Positions 20,072-29,763 of a DNA stretch of 64,000 nucleotides are shown piece after piece (the first letter of the stretch is position 1; every line of letters starts with the position of its first letter). The position numbers were made by a program, and so were the translations under genes. Origin of the DNA: Nitrospinaceae bacterium (GTDB lineage Bacteria; Nitrospinota_A; UBA7883; JAJDBK01); assembly GCA_029261405.1 (NCBI GenBank), contig JAJDBK010000078.1:36879-100878 (forward strand), read 5' to 3'. The notes under the pieces are model-generated. The model saw only the letters and a program-made list of their open reading frames with translations, had not been told where the DNA came from and ran no database searches.

Positions 20072-23000
20072 TTAAATTCGATTACCGTACCCACCGCCAC
20101 CTGGCGTGTTTATTCGCAGAATATCACCCGGCTTAAGTTTAATGACGGTGTGGCCGGACAATAATTCCCTTTTTCCATTACGAATAAGTTCGTTGATTCC
20201 AGGTTTACCCGGCGAACCCCCATTGGCGCCGTAAGGCGAGGTTTTTCTCCGTTCCGACAGAATAGTTACCTCGCACGGCTCCAGAATTTGGTACTCGCGT
20301 ACCGCTCCATCGCCACCTTTCCACTCCCCTTCGCCGCCAGAGCCACGCCGGATCGAAAACCGGTTTAAGCGTAGACCGGGAAATCGTCTTTCCAGTGTCT
20401 CAGGGTCGGTTATACGGGTGTTGGTCATATGGACCTGTACGGCGGATGCGCCTTCGTTTCCTTTGATCGCTCCCGATCCACCCGCAATGGTTTCGTAGAA
20501 CCCACCATCGGGCCAGCCGATAGCGATGTTGTTCATGGTCCCCTGACTTGCGCCCGCAATCCCCAACGCTCCGTAGAGGGTATCGACGATGCGTTGTGAG
20601 GTCTCTACGTTCCCTCCTGCAACCGCCGCCGAGGCTGATGGGGAGATGATCGAATTTTTTGGCGCGACGAGGGTGACAGGCTCCATGCAACCATCGTTTA
20701 ACGGGATGTCGCGGTCGATCAGTGTACGCAAGACATATAAAACGCTGGCTCGCACAACGGCGAACGGCGCGTTAAGGCTGTTTTTTATCTCTGGCGATGT
20801 ACCTGTGAAATCAATCTTTATATGGTGTGTGAATGGTGGGTTTTCTCCACTGGTGATTCTGATGTTCACTTTAATGGCGGCGCCCTCATCAAGATAATCG
20901 GTAAACTCCGACTCGAAAATGTCCTTGCTATCAAGAAACCCGCCCAACGCAAGCTGTAACGAATGGGCGGCGTTTTTTCTTATATGGATCGTGTAGGCTT
21001 TTACTGTTTCGATTCCATGTTCTTTTGACAGCCGGTTTAACTCAAGCTCACCTTTCCGGTTGGCCGCCACTTGCGCTTTCAAGTCGGAAATACGCTCTTC
21101 GATTCTTCTCGCCGGATACCTGCCGGAGAGAAACAAGACTCTCGCTTCGCTCTCCCGGAAATTGCCGTTTGAAACCAGAAGGAAATTGTCGATTACAACT
21201 CCCTCCTCATCGAGCGATTGGGAAAAAGGGGAGATGGAGCCGGGGGTTTTTCCGCCGATATCGGAATGATGCCCACGGGTGGCGACGAAAAAGTCGGGCG
21301 TTTTGCCATTTGTCGGAAAGAGCGGGGTAATCACAGTGATATCTGGCAGATGGGAGCCGCCTTTAGCCGGGTGGTTTGAAACGTATATATCCCCATCGAC
21401 CAGAGCGGCCCCTTTCTCTCCGATAAGCCACTTGACCGATTCGCCCATGGCGCCTAAATGAACGGGTATATGGGGCGCGTTGGCGATGAGCCTGCCTTCA
21501 GAGTCGAAGAGGGCGCAGGAGAAGTCGAGGCGCTCTTTCATGTTAACCGAATGAGCGGTTTTAATCAGGGTCTCACCCATCTGTTCCGCCAGACTCATGA
21601 ACGCATGGTTGAATATTTCCAGGGTTACCGGGTCGGCTTTTTTGTCAGCGTTTTTTAGTTCGCATGGTGAACCGGATTTGGCTGTCATGACGAGCCGGTT
21701 CTGATTATCGATACGGCATGTAAAATCATCGTCGGCGAGGATGGTGCAGTGATCGTCGAGGATCAGGGCTGGAGTTATTATATCATCGCCGGGAGCGAGG
21801 CTCTTGCGACGATGCAGGTCAACTTCCTTTGCAACGCCACGATGTAATGTCATGACGGTTTTCGTGACAGGAGCTTTTACGACCGCCTCCACAATGCTGT
21901 TTATCATTTCCTCCTCCCCGGAGGTGACCTCCACCCGAACGCTGACCACCTCGAAATCGTTCCCTTCAGGCTCGAATCCGAACCTCTTGGTAAACAACGA
22001 AATAAATTTTTCCTTTGTCGTGTTGTAACCGTCATCCCTTACCGGTAGAGACGCATCGTTTCCTTTTACCCTGATCTGGAGGTAACGAAGCGCCTTGACG
22101 CTCTTTTCGTTATTACCCTGAGCGATGAATCTGCGCTGGAGTTTTTCGATCATTTCGTCGGCAATACCGGTTATCGATTCGTATCGATCCTCATCGAAGG
22201 TGAGTAGAACAGTTCTCTCCGAAGTATCGAGGTGGTTCGCCAAAGCAATGCCGTAAGCGGAAAAGAGTCCGGCCAACGGGTGAACGATGACCTGTTTCAC
22301 TCCGAGAATTTTTGCTATGGAACATGCGTGCAACGCCCCCGCGCCACCGAACGCGCAGAGGGTATGTTCCCTGATGTCGTACCCCCTTGCTATGGAGAGT
22401 TTCCTGATCGGTTTTGCCATGATCTCGTCGGCGATCCTGATATACCCCAACGCAACCTCTTCAACGCTCCTGGAGAGTGAGAGAGTATTGTTTATCCTGT
22501 CGGTCAATTCGCGGAATTTTTCACAGGCAGTTTCTCTCTGCAACGAACCGGTCTCATCCGGCCCGAAACTTTTCGGGAAAGCGTCAACCGGAATCCTGCC
22601 GAGAAGAAGGTTTGCGTCGGTCACGGTAAGCGGCCCCCCTTTTCCGTAACAGGCCGGACCCGGATCAGCTCCGGCGGATTCAGGGCCGACAGTCATCCGC
22701 TCGCCGTCGAATCCCAGAATCGACCCGCCCCCAGACGCGACAGTTTCGATCCTGAGAGAATCGACGGTAAAGAGGAGACCGGCTGTTTTCATCTCCGACA
22801 AACGTTCATATTCGTTATGAAACCTGCACACGTCTGTGGAGGTTCCTCCCATATCAAAGCCGATAAACTGCTCATCCCCCTGGGAGGCTACCGCAAGCAC
22901 TCCACCCGCAGGCCCGGAGAGAACTGCGTCTTTGCCGGTAAAGTTTTTCGCCTCCGCCAATCCTCCTGCCGATTTCATGAAATAGAGCGGTATCGACCCG

Positions 23001-23686
23001 GTGGATTTCTTCACTTGATCGACGTAACGTTTTAGCAGTGGGCTTAAGTATGCGTCGATCATGCAGGTCCGCCCCCGTCCGACGACATTTATGGAACGGA
23101 TAAGTTCACTCGATACCGACACCTGCGGGAAACCGATCTTGCGGGCTATTATCGCCACCGCCTCTTCGTGGGCCGGGTTGATCCAGGAATGGAGAAAAAC
23201 TATGGCGATGGACCGGATACCCGATTCGTATATGTCGCGCAACCGCTTTTCTATTACGCTTTTGTCAACCGGCTCCAGAACAGAGCCGAAAGCGTCGATC
23301 CGCTCTTTTACCTCCACCACCTTTGTGTAGAGGTTCGCCGGTTTTTTTATGGCAAGGGCAAAAAGATCGGGCCGGTCCTGCCTCCCTATTTCGAGTAGAT
23401 CGGAAAAACCTTCGGTTGTCAGCAGGGCGACAGGTTCACCTTTCCGCTCCAGCAATGCGTTGGTGGCGACGGTGGTCCCCATCCGGATTTGTTTGATTTT
23501 TTCATTCGGCAGGCGGGCATTTTTATCAAGGCCGAGGGTTCTTCTGATTCCTTCGATGGCGGAATCGGAATAGAGCCTCGATTGCGAAAGCAGTTTCGAG
23601 CTATGCTGGGAACCGTCCGGCGCGATACCGATAACATCGGTAAATGTGCCGCCCCGGTCAATAGAAAAAAACCAGCCGTCTCGCAT
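20072..23686 (-). CDS. fused hydantoinase A/B (5-oxoprolinase-like)
   Basis: One 1204-residue polypeptide joins the two halves of the ATP-dependent hydantoinase/5-oxoprolinase family. The HyuA part (about 1-660) has [13 protein letters not shown] at the N-terminus, [11 protein letters not shown] and [12 protein letters not shown]. The HyuB part (about 670-1204) starts [20 protein letters not shown] and includes GHHSDIGG and a glycine-rich end. Fusion into one chain is typical of eukaryotic OPLAH and some bacterial oxoprolinases, opening a cyclic amide such as 5-oxoproline with ATP. The substrate is not certain. It stands alone between htpX and insertion-sequence debris. Confidence 0.88.
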   Translation of the reverse strand: MRDGWFFSIDRGGTFTDVIGIAPDGSQHSSKLLSQSRLYSDSAIEGIRRTLGLDKNARLPNEKIKQIRMGTTVATNALLERKGEPVALLTTEGFSDLLEIGRQDRPDLFALAIKKPANLYTKVVEVKERIDAFGSVLEPVDKSVIEKRLRDIYESGIRSIAIVFLHSWINPAHEEAVAIIARKIGFPQVSVSSELIRSINVVGRGRTCMIDAYLSPLLKRYVDQVKKSTGSIPLYFMKSAGGLAEAKNFTGKDAVLSGPAGGVLAVASQGDEQFIGFDMGGTSTDVCRFHNEYERLSEMKTAGLLFTVDSLRIETVASGGGSILGFDGERMTVGPESAGADPGPACYGKGGPLTVTDANLLLGRIPVDAFPKSFGPDETGSLQRETACEKFRELTDRINNTLSLSRSVEEVALGYIRIADEIMAKPIRKLSIARGYDIREHTLCAFGGAGALHACSIAKILGVKQVIVHPLAGLFSAYGIALANHLDTSERTVLLTFDEDRYESITGIADEMIEKLQRRFIAQGNNEKSVKALRYLQIRVKGNDASLPVRDDGYNTTKEKFISLFTKRFGFEPEGNDFEVVSVRVEVTSGEEEMINSIVEAVVKAPVTKTVMTLHRGVAKEVDLHRRKSLAPGDDIITPALILDDHCTILADDDFTCRIDNQNRLVMTAKSGSPCELKNADKKADPVTLEIFNHAFMSLAEQMGETLIKTAHSVNMKERLDFSCALFDSEGRLIANAPHIPVHLGAMGESVKWLIGEKGAALVDGDIYVSNHPAKGGSHLPDITVITPLFPTNGKTPDFFVATRGHHSDIGGKTPGSISPFSQSLDEEGVVIDNFLLVSNGNFRESEARVLFLSGRYPARRIEERISDLKAQVAANRKGELELNRLSKEHGIETVKAYTIHIRKNAAHSLQLALGGFLDSKDIFESEFTDYLDEGAAIKVNIRITSGENPPFTHHIKIDFTGTSPEIKNSLNAPFAVVRASVLYVLRTLIDRDIPLNDGCMEPVTLVAPKNSIISPSASAAVAGGNVETSQRIVDTLYGALGIAGASQGTMNNIAIGWPDGGFYETIAGGSGAIKGNEGASAVQVHMTNTRITDPETLERRFPGLRLNRFSIRRGSGGEGEWKGGDGAVREYQILEPCEVTILSERRKTSPYGANGGSPGKPGINELIRNGKRELLSGHTVIKLKPGDILRINTPGGGGYGNRI

Positions 23687-24030
23687 GTATATAATGGTAT
23701 CTGTGGAATTGGTCAGGTTTAGGATGATTCTGTTGCATAAGCACTGTTTCGGCCAAGCTATCCGTTCTTTTTCGGTGAAGTGGCGCGGCCACAGCGATTT
23801 CAGTTCTCCAAGTATTCTTTTGGCGTTTTTTATTTGATTGCTATATATATTGCTGTTTGCATTTTCAATACGTCAAATATACTTGGTGGAAAAGTAAAAT
23901 CTGGCAGATAAATAGAAAGAAGAGGGTTGGCAATTACAAGTGCTAGAAGTAGGCCGAATGGAGTAGGCCAATGTTTCTCTATGTCACCTAACGCTATCTT
24001 CATCATTTTCAGTATTTGCTATAGCCAGAT
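23687..24030. other. non-coding stretch with a palindromic repeat relic
   Basis: No gene is visible. Near 23728-23740 the bases AGGATGATTCTG, and near 23780-23800 the bases GTGGCGCGGCCACAGCGATT, match in order two blocks of the foldback element at 39153-39339 (AGGATGATTCTG and GTGGCTCGACCACAGCGATT). This is probably a decayed relative. The rest is AT-rich and leads into the IS30-family remnant. Confidence 0.4.
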
Positions 24031-24189
24031 TCAAGCAGCAAGTACACCGCATAGTTTATCAAAGGCTTCAACCGGTGTTTGGTAGCCGAGGCATTTACGA
24101 GGGCGGTTGTTAATCTGCCACTCGATCCATCTGACCTGCTCCTCCGTTATTTTTGTTAACGCATTGCAAGCATAGATTGTCTTACGCAC
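24031..24189 (-). pseudogene. C-terminal remnant of an IS30-family transposase
   Basis: About 52 codons of open frame on the minus strand end at a TGA at 24031 and include WIEWQINNRPRKCLGYQTP followed by VEAF. The NNRPRKxLGYxTPxE motif is the conserved C-terminal signature of IS30-family transposases. Nothing upstream continues it: the frame is abruptly joined to the end of the SDR gene at about 24190. The remainder of the insertion sequence has been lost, so this is a dead fragment. Confidence 0.7.
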
Positions 24190-24192
24190 ACC

Positions 24193-25044
24193 TCAAGTCA
24201 TCTTCCGGGTGACGATCCAGTCTATGACAGGGTAGGGCAAAACCCTTCGGCATACGGCGAAGATGTATGTATGGATTGTGACGTAATACCTCGTCCTCGG
24301 CCATCGACTCTCCAAGGCGCGCAACACCTTTTTGTAAACAGCGTCCGGCCCCAGGGTAAACATGGCCACCGCTTCTTCACTCTTGAGGCGGTTCTCCATC
24401 GATTCGTAAGTTGCCCGGAAGGCAGATTTCTCCGGGAAGATATGTTTGACGTAAGCGTTAAAGGCCGCCTCCCGGAAACGGCTCGTGATCGGACCCGGCT
24501 CCACAAGAGAAACTTTTATGCCGGTCCCTTTCAACTCCTGACGCAACGTGTCGCTGAAACCTTCGATGGCGAACTTGCTGGCGTTATAAGCCCCCCGTAG
24601 CGGCATGGTCACCATCCCAAGAACCGAACTGTTCATCACAATGCGTCCAAAACCCTGTTTACGCATATAAGGCATGATAAGGGCGGTAAGTTCCATCCAT
24701 CCGAATACGTTCGTCTCGAACTGCTCCCGTATCGCCTCGCGCGTAAGATCCTCAACAGCGCCTGGCTGTCCGTAAGCGCCATTATTGAATAGACCGTGGA
24801 TCTTGCCTCCTGTCTTCTCCATCATCTCGGCCACCGCCGCTTTTATCGAGTCAGACTCGGTATAGTCGAGGTAGAGGGTTTCTAACCCCATCTCACGCAG
24901 AGCCTCAAGATCCTTACTCTGCCTTGCGGTAGCGAAAACACGGTACCCACGTTTGCTTAGTTCCACAGCCGTATATAAACCGATACCACTGGAACACCCG
25001 GTTACAAGCACTGGTCTTCCCGAAAGATCGAGAGCAAGATCCAT
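24193..25044 (-). CDS. short-chain dehydrogenase/reductase
   Basis: Classical SDR of about 283 residues. Counting from an upstream in-frame ATG at 25056, the cofactor motif TGCSSGIG is at 19-26, NNGAYG at 91-96, and the catalytic Ser-Tyr-Lys set at S143/S144, Y157 and K161 (YNASK). GGTGG five bases before the ATG at 25044 makes that the better start, dropping four residues. The substrate is unknown; the sequence looks like the broad retinol dehydrogenase-like group. The stop codon abuts the IS30 remnant within a few bases, so the original C-terminus may have been altered. The divergent kinase gene starts 126 bases away. Confidence 0.87.
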   Translation of the reverse strand: MDLALDLSGRPVLVTGCSSGIGLYTAVELSKRGYRVFATARQSKDLEALREMGLETLYLDYTESDSIKAAVAEMMEKTGGKIHGLFNNGAYGQPGAVEDLTREAIREQFETNVFGWMELTALIMPYMRKQGFGRIVMNSSVLGMVTMPLRGAYNASKFAIEGFSDTLRQELKGTGIKVSLVEPGPITSRFREAAFNAYVKHIFPEKSAFRATYESMENRLKSEEAVAMFTLGPDAVYKKVLRALESRWPRTRYYVTIHTYIFAVCRRVLPYPVIDWIVTRKMT

Positions 25045-25181
25045 TTTTACCACCATGAAATTGATTAAGGCGTGATTTTAACGTAATCCGAACCGCTTTG
25101 TAACGAAAAGGGGCCGCATTAGGAAAAAACGTATTTTCGCGATAAAATGGACTTTTAACCATAGCCTGAAGAATTAGAGTA

Positions 25182-27803
25182 ATGGAAAAACCTTTTTGCC
25201 CCACTTGCGAAAAAGAGTTCGATACCGACATTAAATTCTGCCCTTTCGACGCCACCGGACTTATATATCGATCCGAAGACTCCATGGTGGGACAGATTTT
25301 CGATGGCAGGTACCAAATCCTGCACAAACTCGGCGAAGGTGGCATGGGGGCCGTTTACAAAGCGAGGCAGGTGAGTACAGGCAAACTTGTAGCCATAAAA
25401 GTGATTTCCATGAGCCTGGCCGGGGACGCTGATACACTAAAACGGTTCCAGCGGGAGGTCAAACTCCAGTCCCAACTTGAGCACCCGAACATCGTAACGG
25501 TAATCGACTTTTCACAAACAAGCGAAGGGCAATACTTTTTCGTTATGGGATTCGTCGAAGGCCGATCACTTCGCATGATGATCCTCGAAGACGGGCCTCT
25601 TGCCAGCAAGCCGTTTCTCGATCTCGCCATCCAGATGCTCGACGCGCTGGAGTACGCCCATAACAAGAAGATTGTTCACCGCGACCTTAAGGCGGACAAT
25701 ATGGTGGTGGTAAAACTTCCTCACCAGCAGATCGTAAAGATCCTCGATTTCGGTCTGGCCAAAGCCTTTCAGGAAGAGGGTGGCCACTCCCAACAGGACA
25801 CCATGCTGACCCAGCAGGGGAGAATCCTCGGGACACCAGCCTACATGTCTCCAGAACAGGCAAGAGGGGAGATTGACAAAATCGGCCCACCAAGTGATCT
25901 CTATTCGCTGGGCATTATCTTCTACCAGATGCTCTCCGGCAAGCTCCCCTTTCTCTCCGATACACCGTGGGGCATCATGCACAAAATTATGTGCGAAGAC
26001 CCGGCGCCCCTGCGTAGAGTAAACCCGGATGTGCCTGAATGGATCGATTCGATCATCATGCGCTGTATGGAAAAGGATATCGCTGACAGGTACCCCTCGG
26101 CAAACGCTGTCAAACTGGAGTTTGCACGAGAAACTGTCGGGGAGTTATCCCAGGTAACAGGTGGATACTCCCCGGATGGGGATTTTGTAAACCTGGTCAC
26201 CGCGCCTCCGCCTGTACCAAAGATTCCACCAGTACCTCCTGTCGTCGATAGCCAGAAAACACAGATCAGCGATCCGGTTATCCAGATAAAGGATGATGAA
26301 CCTAAAAAATCTGGCGCCCTGCCGGTCATTGCCGCTCTTTTCCTGATAGGCGCTCTCGGTCTTGGCTATTTCTTCTTTGCTGGCGGGCAAGAAACGCCAG
26401 TTGAGGTGGCTAAGGTTGAAACGGAGCCCGCTGTAGATGTTGCGCCTGTCGGCGATGAGACCGGCGAACCTCAGACAGAAGAGGCTGACCCGGTAACCCC
26501 GGACGATGAGAAAACAGGGATGGTCGCCACGGGCGCCAAAACCCCAGAACCCACAGAAAAAGCTACACCTGCGCCGGAGGAGAGGCCGACTGTAGAAGAG
26601 GCGCCTGTCGAGGTGGCAAAATCCCCTGAGCCTGCCCAAAAATCGGTTACGGTAACGAAAGTCCCGGTCGATAAACCTGCGGATACAACAAAACCTGTAC
26701 CTGTGGAAAAAGAGGTCAAGGTCGCAACCCTGAAACCAGCCAAAAAAGCTCCTGCGAAAATAAAGAAACCGACCGGTCCAACGGTTCTGTTCCGGGGGGG
26801 CGCGGATCGCTCCGGAGTTTTTAACGATCCGGGGGTGAAAGAGCTAAAAGGGGTCAAATGGCGATTTTTTACTGATGACTGGATATTCTCATCCCCGGTT
26901 GTGTCGAACGGAACGGTCTATTTCGGCTCTGATGACCGCTCTTTTTACGCGGTGGACGCAAAAAGCGGTGAGGAAAAATGGAAATTCGATACCGGCGGCC
27001 CGATTCAATGCTCCCCCGCCATCATCTACGGAAACGCCCTGTTCGGTTCCGCCGACGGATATATGTACGCCGTCAACATGAAAACCGGCAGGCAGGTCTG
27101 GAAATTCAAGACCGGTGGAGATATTTTTTCATCCCCATCCGTCTCCGGGCGAAACGTCTATTTCGGTAGCGCCGACGGTAACGTATACGCACTCGACGCT
27201 CTGACAGGCGCAAAGAAATGGACACGGAAAACCCGTGGAAAAATCGACTCCTCCCCGGCCGTCGATGATGGCCTCGTATTCGTTGGAAGTCACGACGAAC
27301 ATATGTACGCCCTCGACTCAAAAACAGGGACCATGAAATGGAAGTTCAAAACCGGCGATTCGATCGGCTCCTCCCCCCTCGTTAGTGGTCAGGCCGTTTA
27401 TTTCGGTTCGGACGACGGGAACATCTACGCCTTGGCAAAAGGTGACGGCTCCCTGCGATGGAAAGTAAAAACCGATAGCTGGGTTCGCTCCTCTCCAGCA
27501 ATGTCTGGCGCAACAGTTGTGGCGGGTTCGAAAGACGGGTTCCTCTACGCGGTGGATGTGGAAACCGGTGATATAAAATGGAGGTTTGAGACCGGCGAGG
27601 CGATCCTCTCCTCGCCAGCCGTTGCCGGAGCGATAATATATTTCGGTAGCGAAGATGGCAACCTCTACGCTGTAGACGCCAACACAGGCGGTCAGAAATG
27701 GAAATACGCCACAAGCGACGGCGGAGTCTTCTCCTCCCCGTTCGTATCCAACTCCACAGTCTATTTCGGAGGCCAGGACGACACCTTCTACGCCCTCCAC
27801 TAG
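25182..27803 (+). CDS. transmembrane Ser/Thr kinase with eight-blade propeller
   Basis: An 873-residue receptor-like kinase. It starts with a zinc ribbon (CPTC 6-9, C20), then a Hanks kinase domain (about 44-320) with GEGGMG, catalytic lysine K73, HRDLKADN (D168) and DFG (189-191). A single membrane helix lies at about 378-400, followed by a Pro/Glu/Lys/Thr-rich linker to about 540. The last ~325 residues are eight ~40-residue repeats of the PQQ type (W-K-F-x-T-G .. SSP .. YFGS-DGN-YALD), expected to form an outward-facing beta-propeller that senses a ligand. All catalytic residues are present. The TAG stop is the left edge of the element at 27800-28053. Confidence 0.92.
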   Translation: MEKPFCPTCEKEFDTDIKFCPFDATGLIYRSEDSMVGQIFDGRYQILHKLGEGGMGAVYKARQVSTGKLVAIKVISMSLAGDADTLKRFQREVKLQSQLEHPNIVTVIDFSQTSEGQYFFVMGFVEGRSLRMMILEDGPLASKPFLDLAIQMLDALEYAHNKKIVHRDLKADNMVVVKLPHQQIVKILDFGLAKAFQEEGGHSQQDTMLTQQGRILGTPAYMSPEQARGEIDKIGPPSDLYSLGIIFYQMLSGKLPFLSDTPWGIMHKIMCEDPAPLRRVNPDVPEWIDSIIMRCMEKDIADRYPSANAVKLEFARETVGELSQVTGGYSPDGDFVNLVTAPPPVPKIPPVPPVVDSQKTQISDPVIQIKDDEPKKSGALPVIAALFLIGALGLGYFFFAGGQETPVEVAKVETEPAVDVAPVGDETGEPQTEEADPVTPDDEKTGMVATGAKTPEPTEKATPAPEERPTVEEAPVEVAKSPEPAQKSVTVTKVPVDKPADTTKPVPVEKEVKVATLKPAKKAPAKIKKPTGPTVLFRGGADRSGVFNDPGVKELKGVKWRFFTDDWIFSSPVVSNGTVYFGSDDRSFYAVDAKSGEEKWKFDTGGPIQCSPAIIYGNALFGSADGYMYAVNMKTGRQVWKFKTGGDIFSSPSVSGRNVYFGSADGNVYALDALTGAKKWTRKTRGKIDSSPAVDDGLVFVGSHDEHMYALDSKTGTMKWKFKTGDSIGSSPLVSGQAVYFGSDDGNIYALAKGDGSLRWKVKTDSWVRSSPAMSGATVVAGSKDGFLYAVDVETGDIKWRFETGEAILSSPAVAGAIIYFGSEDGNLYAVDANTGGQKWKYATSDGGVFSSPFVSNSTVYFGGQDDTFYALH

Positions 27804-28053
27804 GTGCGTGGCGCACAGCCAGTGGCAGGGTCACTGCCAACTTCGCTGATACCCTCTGGGGCACAGGCGCTGGATTCGTGGGTCTGATTACGTTTGCTCC
27901 GGTAGCGGTCGCTTTGCGACTGGCAGGGAGTTTACGCCCCAGAGGGTATCACGCACCTGTCTCCGATCCTATGCGGGAAGATTCAATAATCTTCCCCATG
28001 ACTTTGATGGCAAAGGCGTGTGGCGCGGTAAGGTCGCAACTGCCCTCCGCTAG
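27800..28053. mobile_element. short CTAG-bounded foldback element
   Basis: A geneless relative of the 18367-19152 element. The left end CTAGGTGCGTGGCGCAC (27800-27816) is identical. An internal GGTAGCG..TCGCTT motif (27901-27925) matches 18432-18456. The right part (28004-28035) resembles the right end of the longer element, and CTAG recurs at 28050. Inside, a perfect 16-base inverted repeat (27847-27862 / 27936-27951) nests within AGGTGCGTG/CACGCACCT (27802-27810 / 27950-27958), so the left 160 bases can fold into a long hairpin. It fills most of the gap before the MinD-like gene and may act as a terminator for the kinase gene. The exact right boundary is uncertain. Confidence 0.6.
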
Positions 28054-28157
28054 GAGCCTCTTTATATGACGGAATTGTTATAAGTCGGGCGGGCTGACGG
28101 AAATTAGGGGTAAAATGTCCCGATAAGTAAAAACTAACTTTCCGGATTTTTGTTTTC

Positions 28158-29723
28158 ATGAAAAAGATCATCGCTATTACCAGTGGAGAGCAGGGAGCGG
28201 GAATAACTTCAATTGCCTTGAACCTGGCCATAACCTTGAACTCAGCGGGGAAGAGGACAGCCTTCCTCGACACCAGTCTTGGGCTGACCAACGTAAACAC
28301 CCTTCTGGGTATCAGGCCGGAGATGACTCTTGAAGATTCGTTATATCGTGACGAGTCACTTCAGGATGCGCTTCTCGAAGGCCCCCTGGAAGTAACCATC
28401 ATACCTGGTGGCTCCGCATGCAAGGAGTTGGCTTCCATCACGATGGAGGAGTGCGCCGAATTTGCGTCACAGTTCGACCTTGTATCGGAATTCGACTACC
28501 TTATAGTGGACGCTTCCACAGCGCTTTCCCCGGAAAGCCTGCCATATGTGATGGCGGCTGATATTGTGGCTGTCATTTTTAATCCGGGGGAGACTTCTCT
28601 TGCCAGAGGTATGAGAGTCGTCAGGTCGCTCCAAGATAACGCCTTTACGGGTGAGTTAGTGGTATTGCCGAACAAGTTTACAAGCTCGGACACTGCCAAA
28701 ACCGGAACAAAAGAGATCGTGGAGGCGATTAACAGGCTTGGCGGCAAAGCAACCAGATCCTTGCCAGCGGTAGTAAGAAACAGGGCCATAACCAACGCGG
28801 TCATAAAACAGATACCATTTATGGTGACCGCCCCGAATACGAGCGTTGGCGCCAGTCTGAGGAAAATAGCCGAATATTTCCTGAACCAGGAGGATTCAGG
28901 CTCGAATGCCGGGGATTACCTGACAAAGGTGTGGCACATAGCCAACGAAATAGAACAGGATGTAGAAAAAAACGATGGGCTGGCTACAGTTGCATCAGGC
29001 GGTTTACCTGCGGTTATTGAGGCCCTTTCTGAAAACGAAGAGGTTATAAGTGAGGTCGAACCACTCCTTCCGACCATGGGCGTGGAGGAACCATCCGAAA
29101 GCGAATTTGATTACGAAGTGGAAGAGACTTTTTCAACTGATATGCCCGAAACCGAGCCTGAAACCAGAGCGAGCGTTGAGACGAGTGAACTGGAACTGGA
29201 TGTCCCGGATTATGTAGCGGAGGTAATATCCTCCGGGCAGTTTGAACCGGTCGATACCAGCGATGAAGGTGAACTTGAGACCGGTATGGTGGAGGATCTT
29301 TCGCCTGCCATCTCTTTTGAAACCTCTGATACTTTAGAAGCAGAGGTTGAAGAGGAATCTTATTCCTATGAGGATTCGGATATTCCACTTGAGGCGGTCG
29401 ATGAACCTTTGAGACCTGAAGAGACGTATGAGAGCGAACCTCCCTTTGGCAGTGGGGGTCTGGAAGCTGATGTTGACCGTTCGGGCGCTATCGACTTCAT
29501 CACCCCCGAACCAGGCTGGCTGGAGCCTGATGACGAGGAGCCGGAGTCCGAAGCGCCAGAAGAGAGTTATGCCAAGGAAGAAGAGGAGATAGAAGAGGAT
29601 ATGATCCGGCCGGAGGTTAGTTCAGACGAGTTTGACGATGAGTATGAAGAGGAGGAGTATGAAGAGGAAATGGAACCTCCAGCGTGGGTTACATGGTTGA
29701 AAAAGAAAGTGTTGAGGAAATAG
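28158..29723 (+). CDS. degenerate MinD/ParA-like protein with acidic tail
   Basis: Residues 1-~260 have the MinD/FlhG fold: KKIIAITSGEQGAGITS, AFLDTSLGLTNVNTLLGI, YLIVDAS and VLPNKF. The deviant Walker A motif (KGGxGKT) has become GEQGAGIT, losing both lysines, and the Walker A' DxDxG is now DTSLG. By family knowledge this should abolish ATP hydrolysis and probably binding. Residues ~265-505 are strongly acidic and disordered, and the last ~15 are basic (WVTWLKKKVLRK), a possible membrane-targeting helix. The reading frame is long and clean, so a non-catalytic scaffold is more likely than decay. A PilZ-HlyD gene follows in 40 bases. Confidence 0.8.
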   Translation: MKKIIAITSGEQGAGITSIALNLAITLNSAGKRTAFLDTSLGLTNVNTLLGIRPEMTLEDSLYRDESLQDALLEGPLEVTIIPGGSACKELASITMEECAEFASQFDLVSEFDYLIVDASTALSPESLPYVMAADIVAVIFNPGETSLARGMRVVRSLQDNAFTGELVVLPNKFTSSDTAKTGTKEIVEAINRLGGKATRSLPAVVRNRAITNAVIKQIPFMVTAPNTSVGASLRKIAEYFLNQEDSGSNAGDYLTKVWHIANEIEQDVEKNDGLATVASGGLPAVIEALSENEEVISEVEPLLPTMGVEEPSESEFDYEVEETFSTDMPETEPETRASVETSELELDVPDYVAEVISSGQFEPVDTSDEGELETGMVEDLSPAISFETSDTLEAEVEEESYSYEDSDIPLEAVDEPLRPEETYESEPPFGSGGLEADVDRSGAIDFITPEPGWLEPDDEEPESEAPEESYAKEEEEIEEDMIRPEVSSDEFDDEYEEEEYEEEMEPPAWVTWLKKKVLRK

Positions 29724-29763
29724 TTCCACTCTCCAGGCTATTTCATTCAAATGTCGATATTAA

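Noticed and set aside
26860..27800. Tandem ~120-base DNA repeats
   Set aside because: They are the eight blades of the kinase's beta-propeller, not an independent repeat array or CRISPR.
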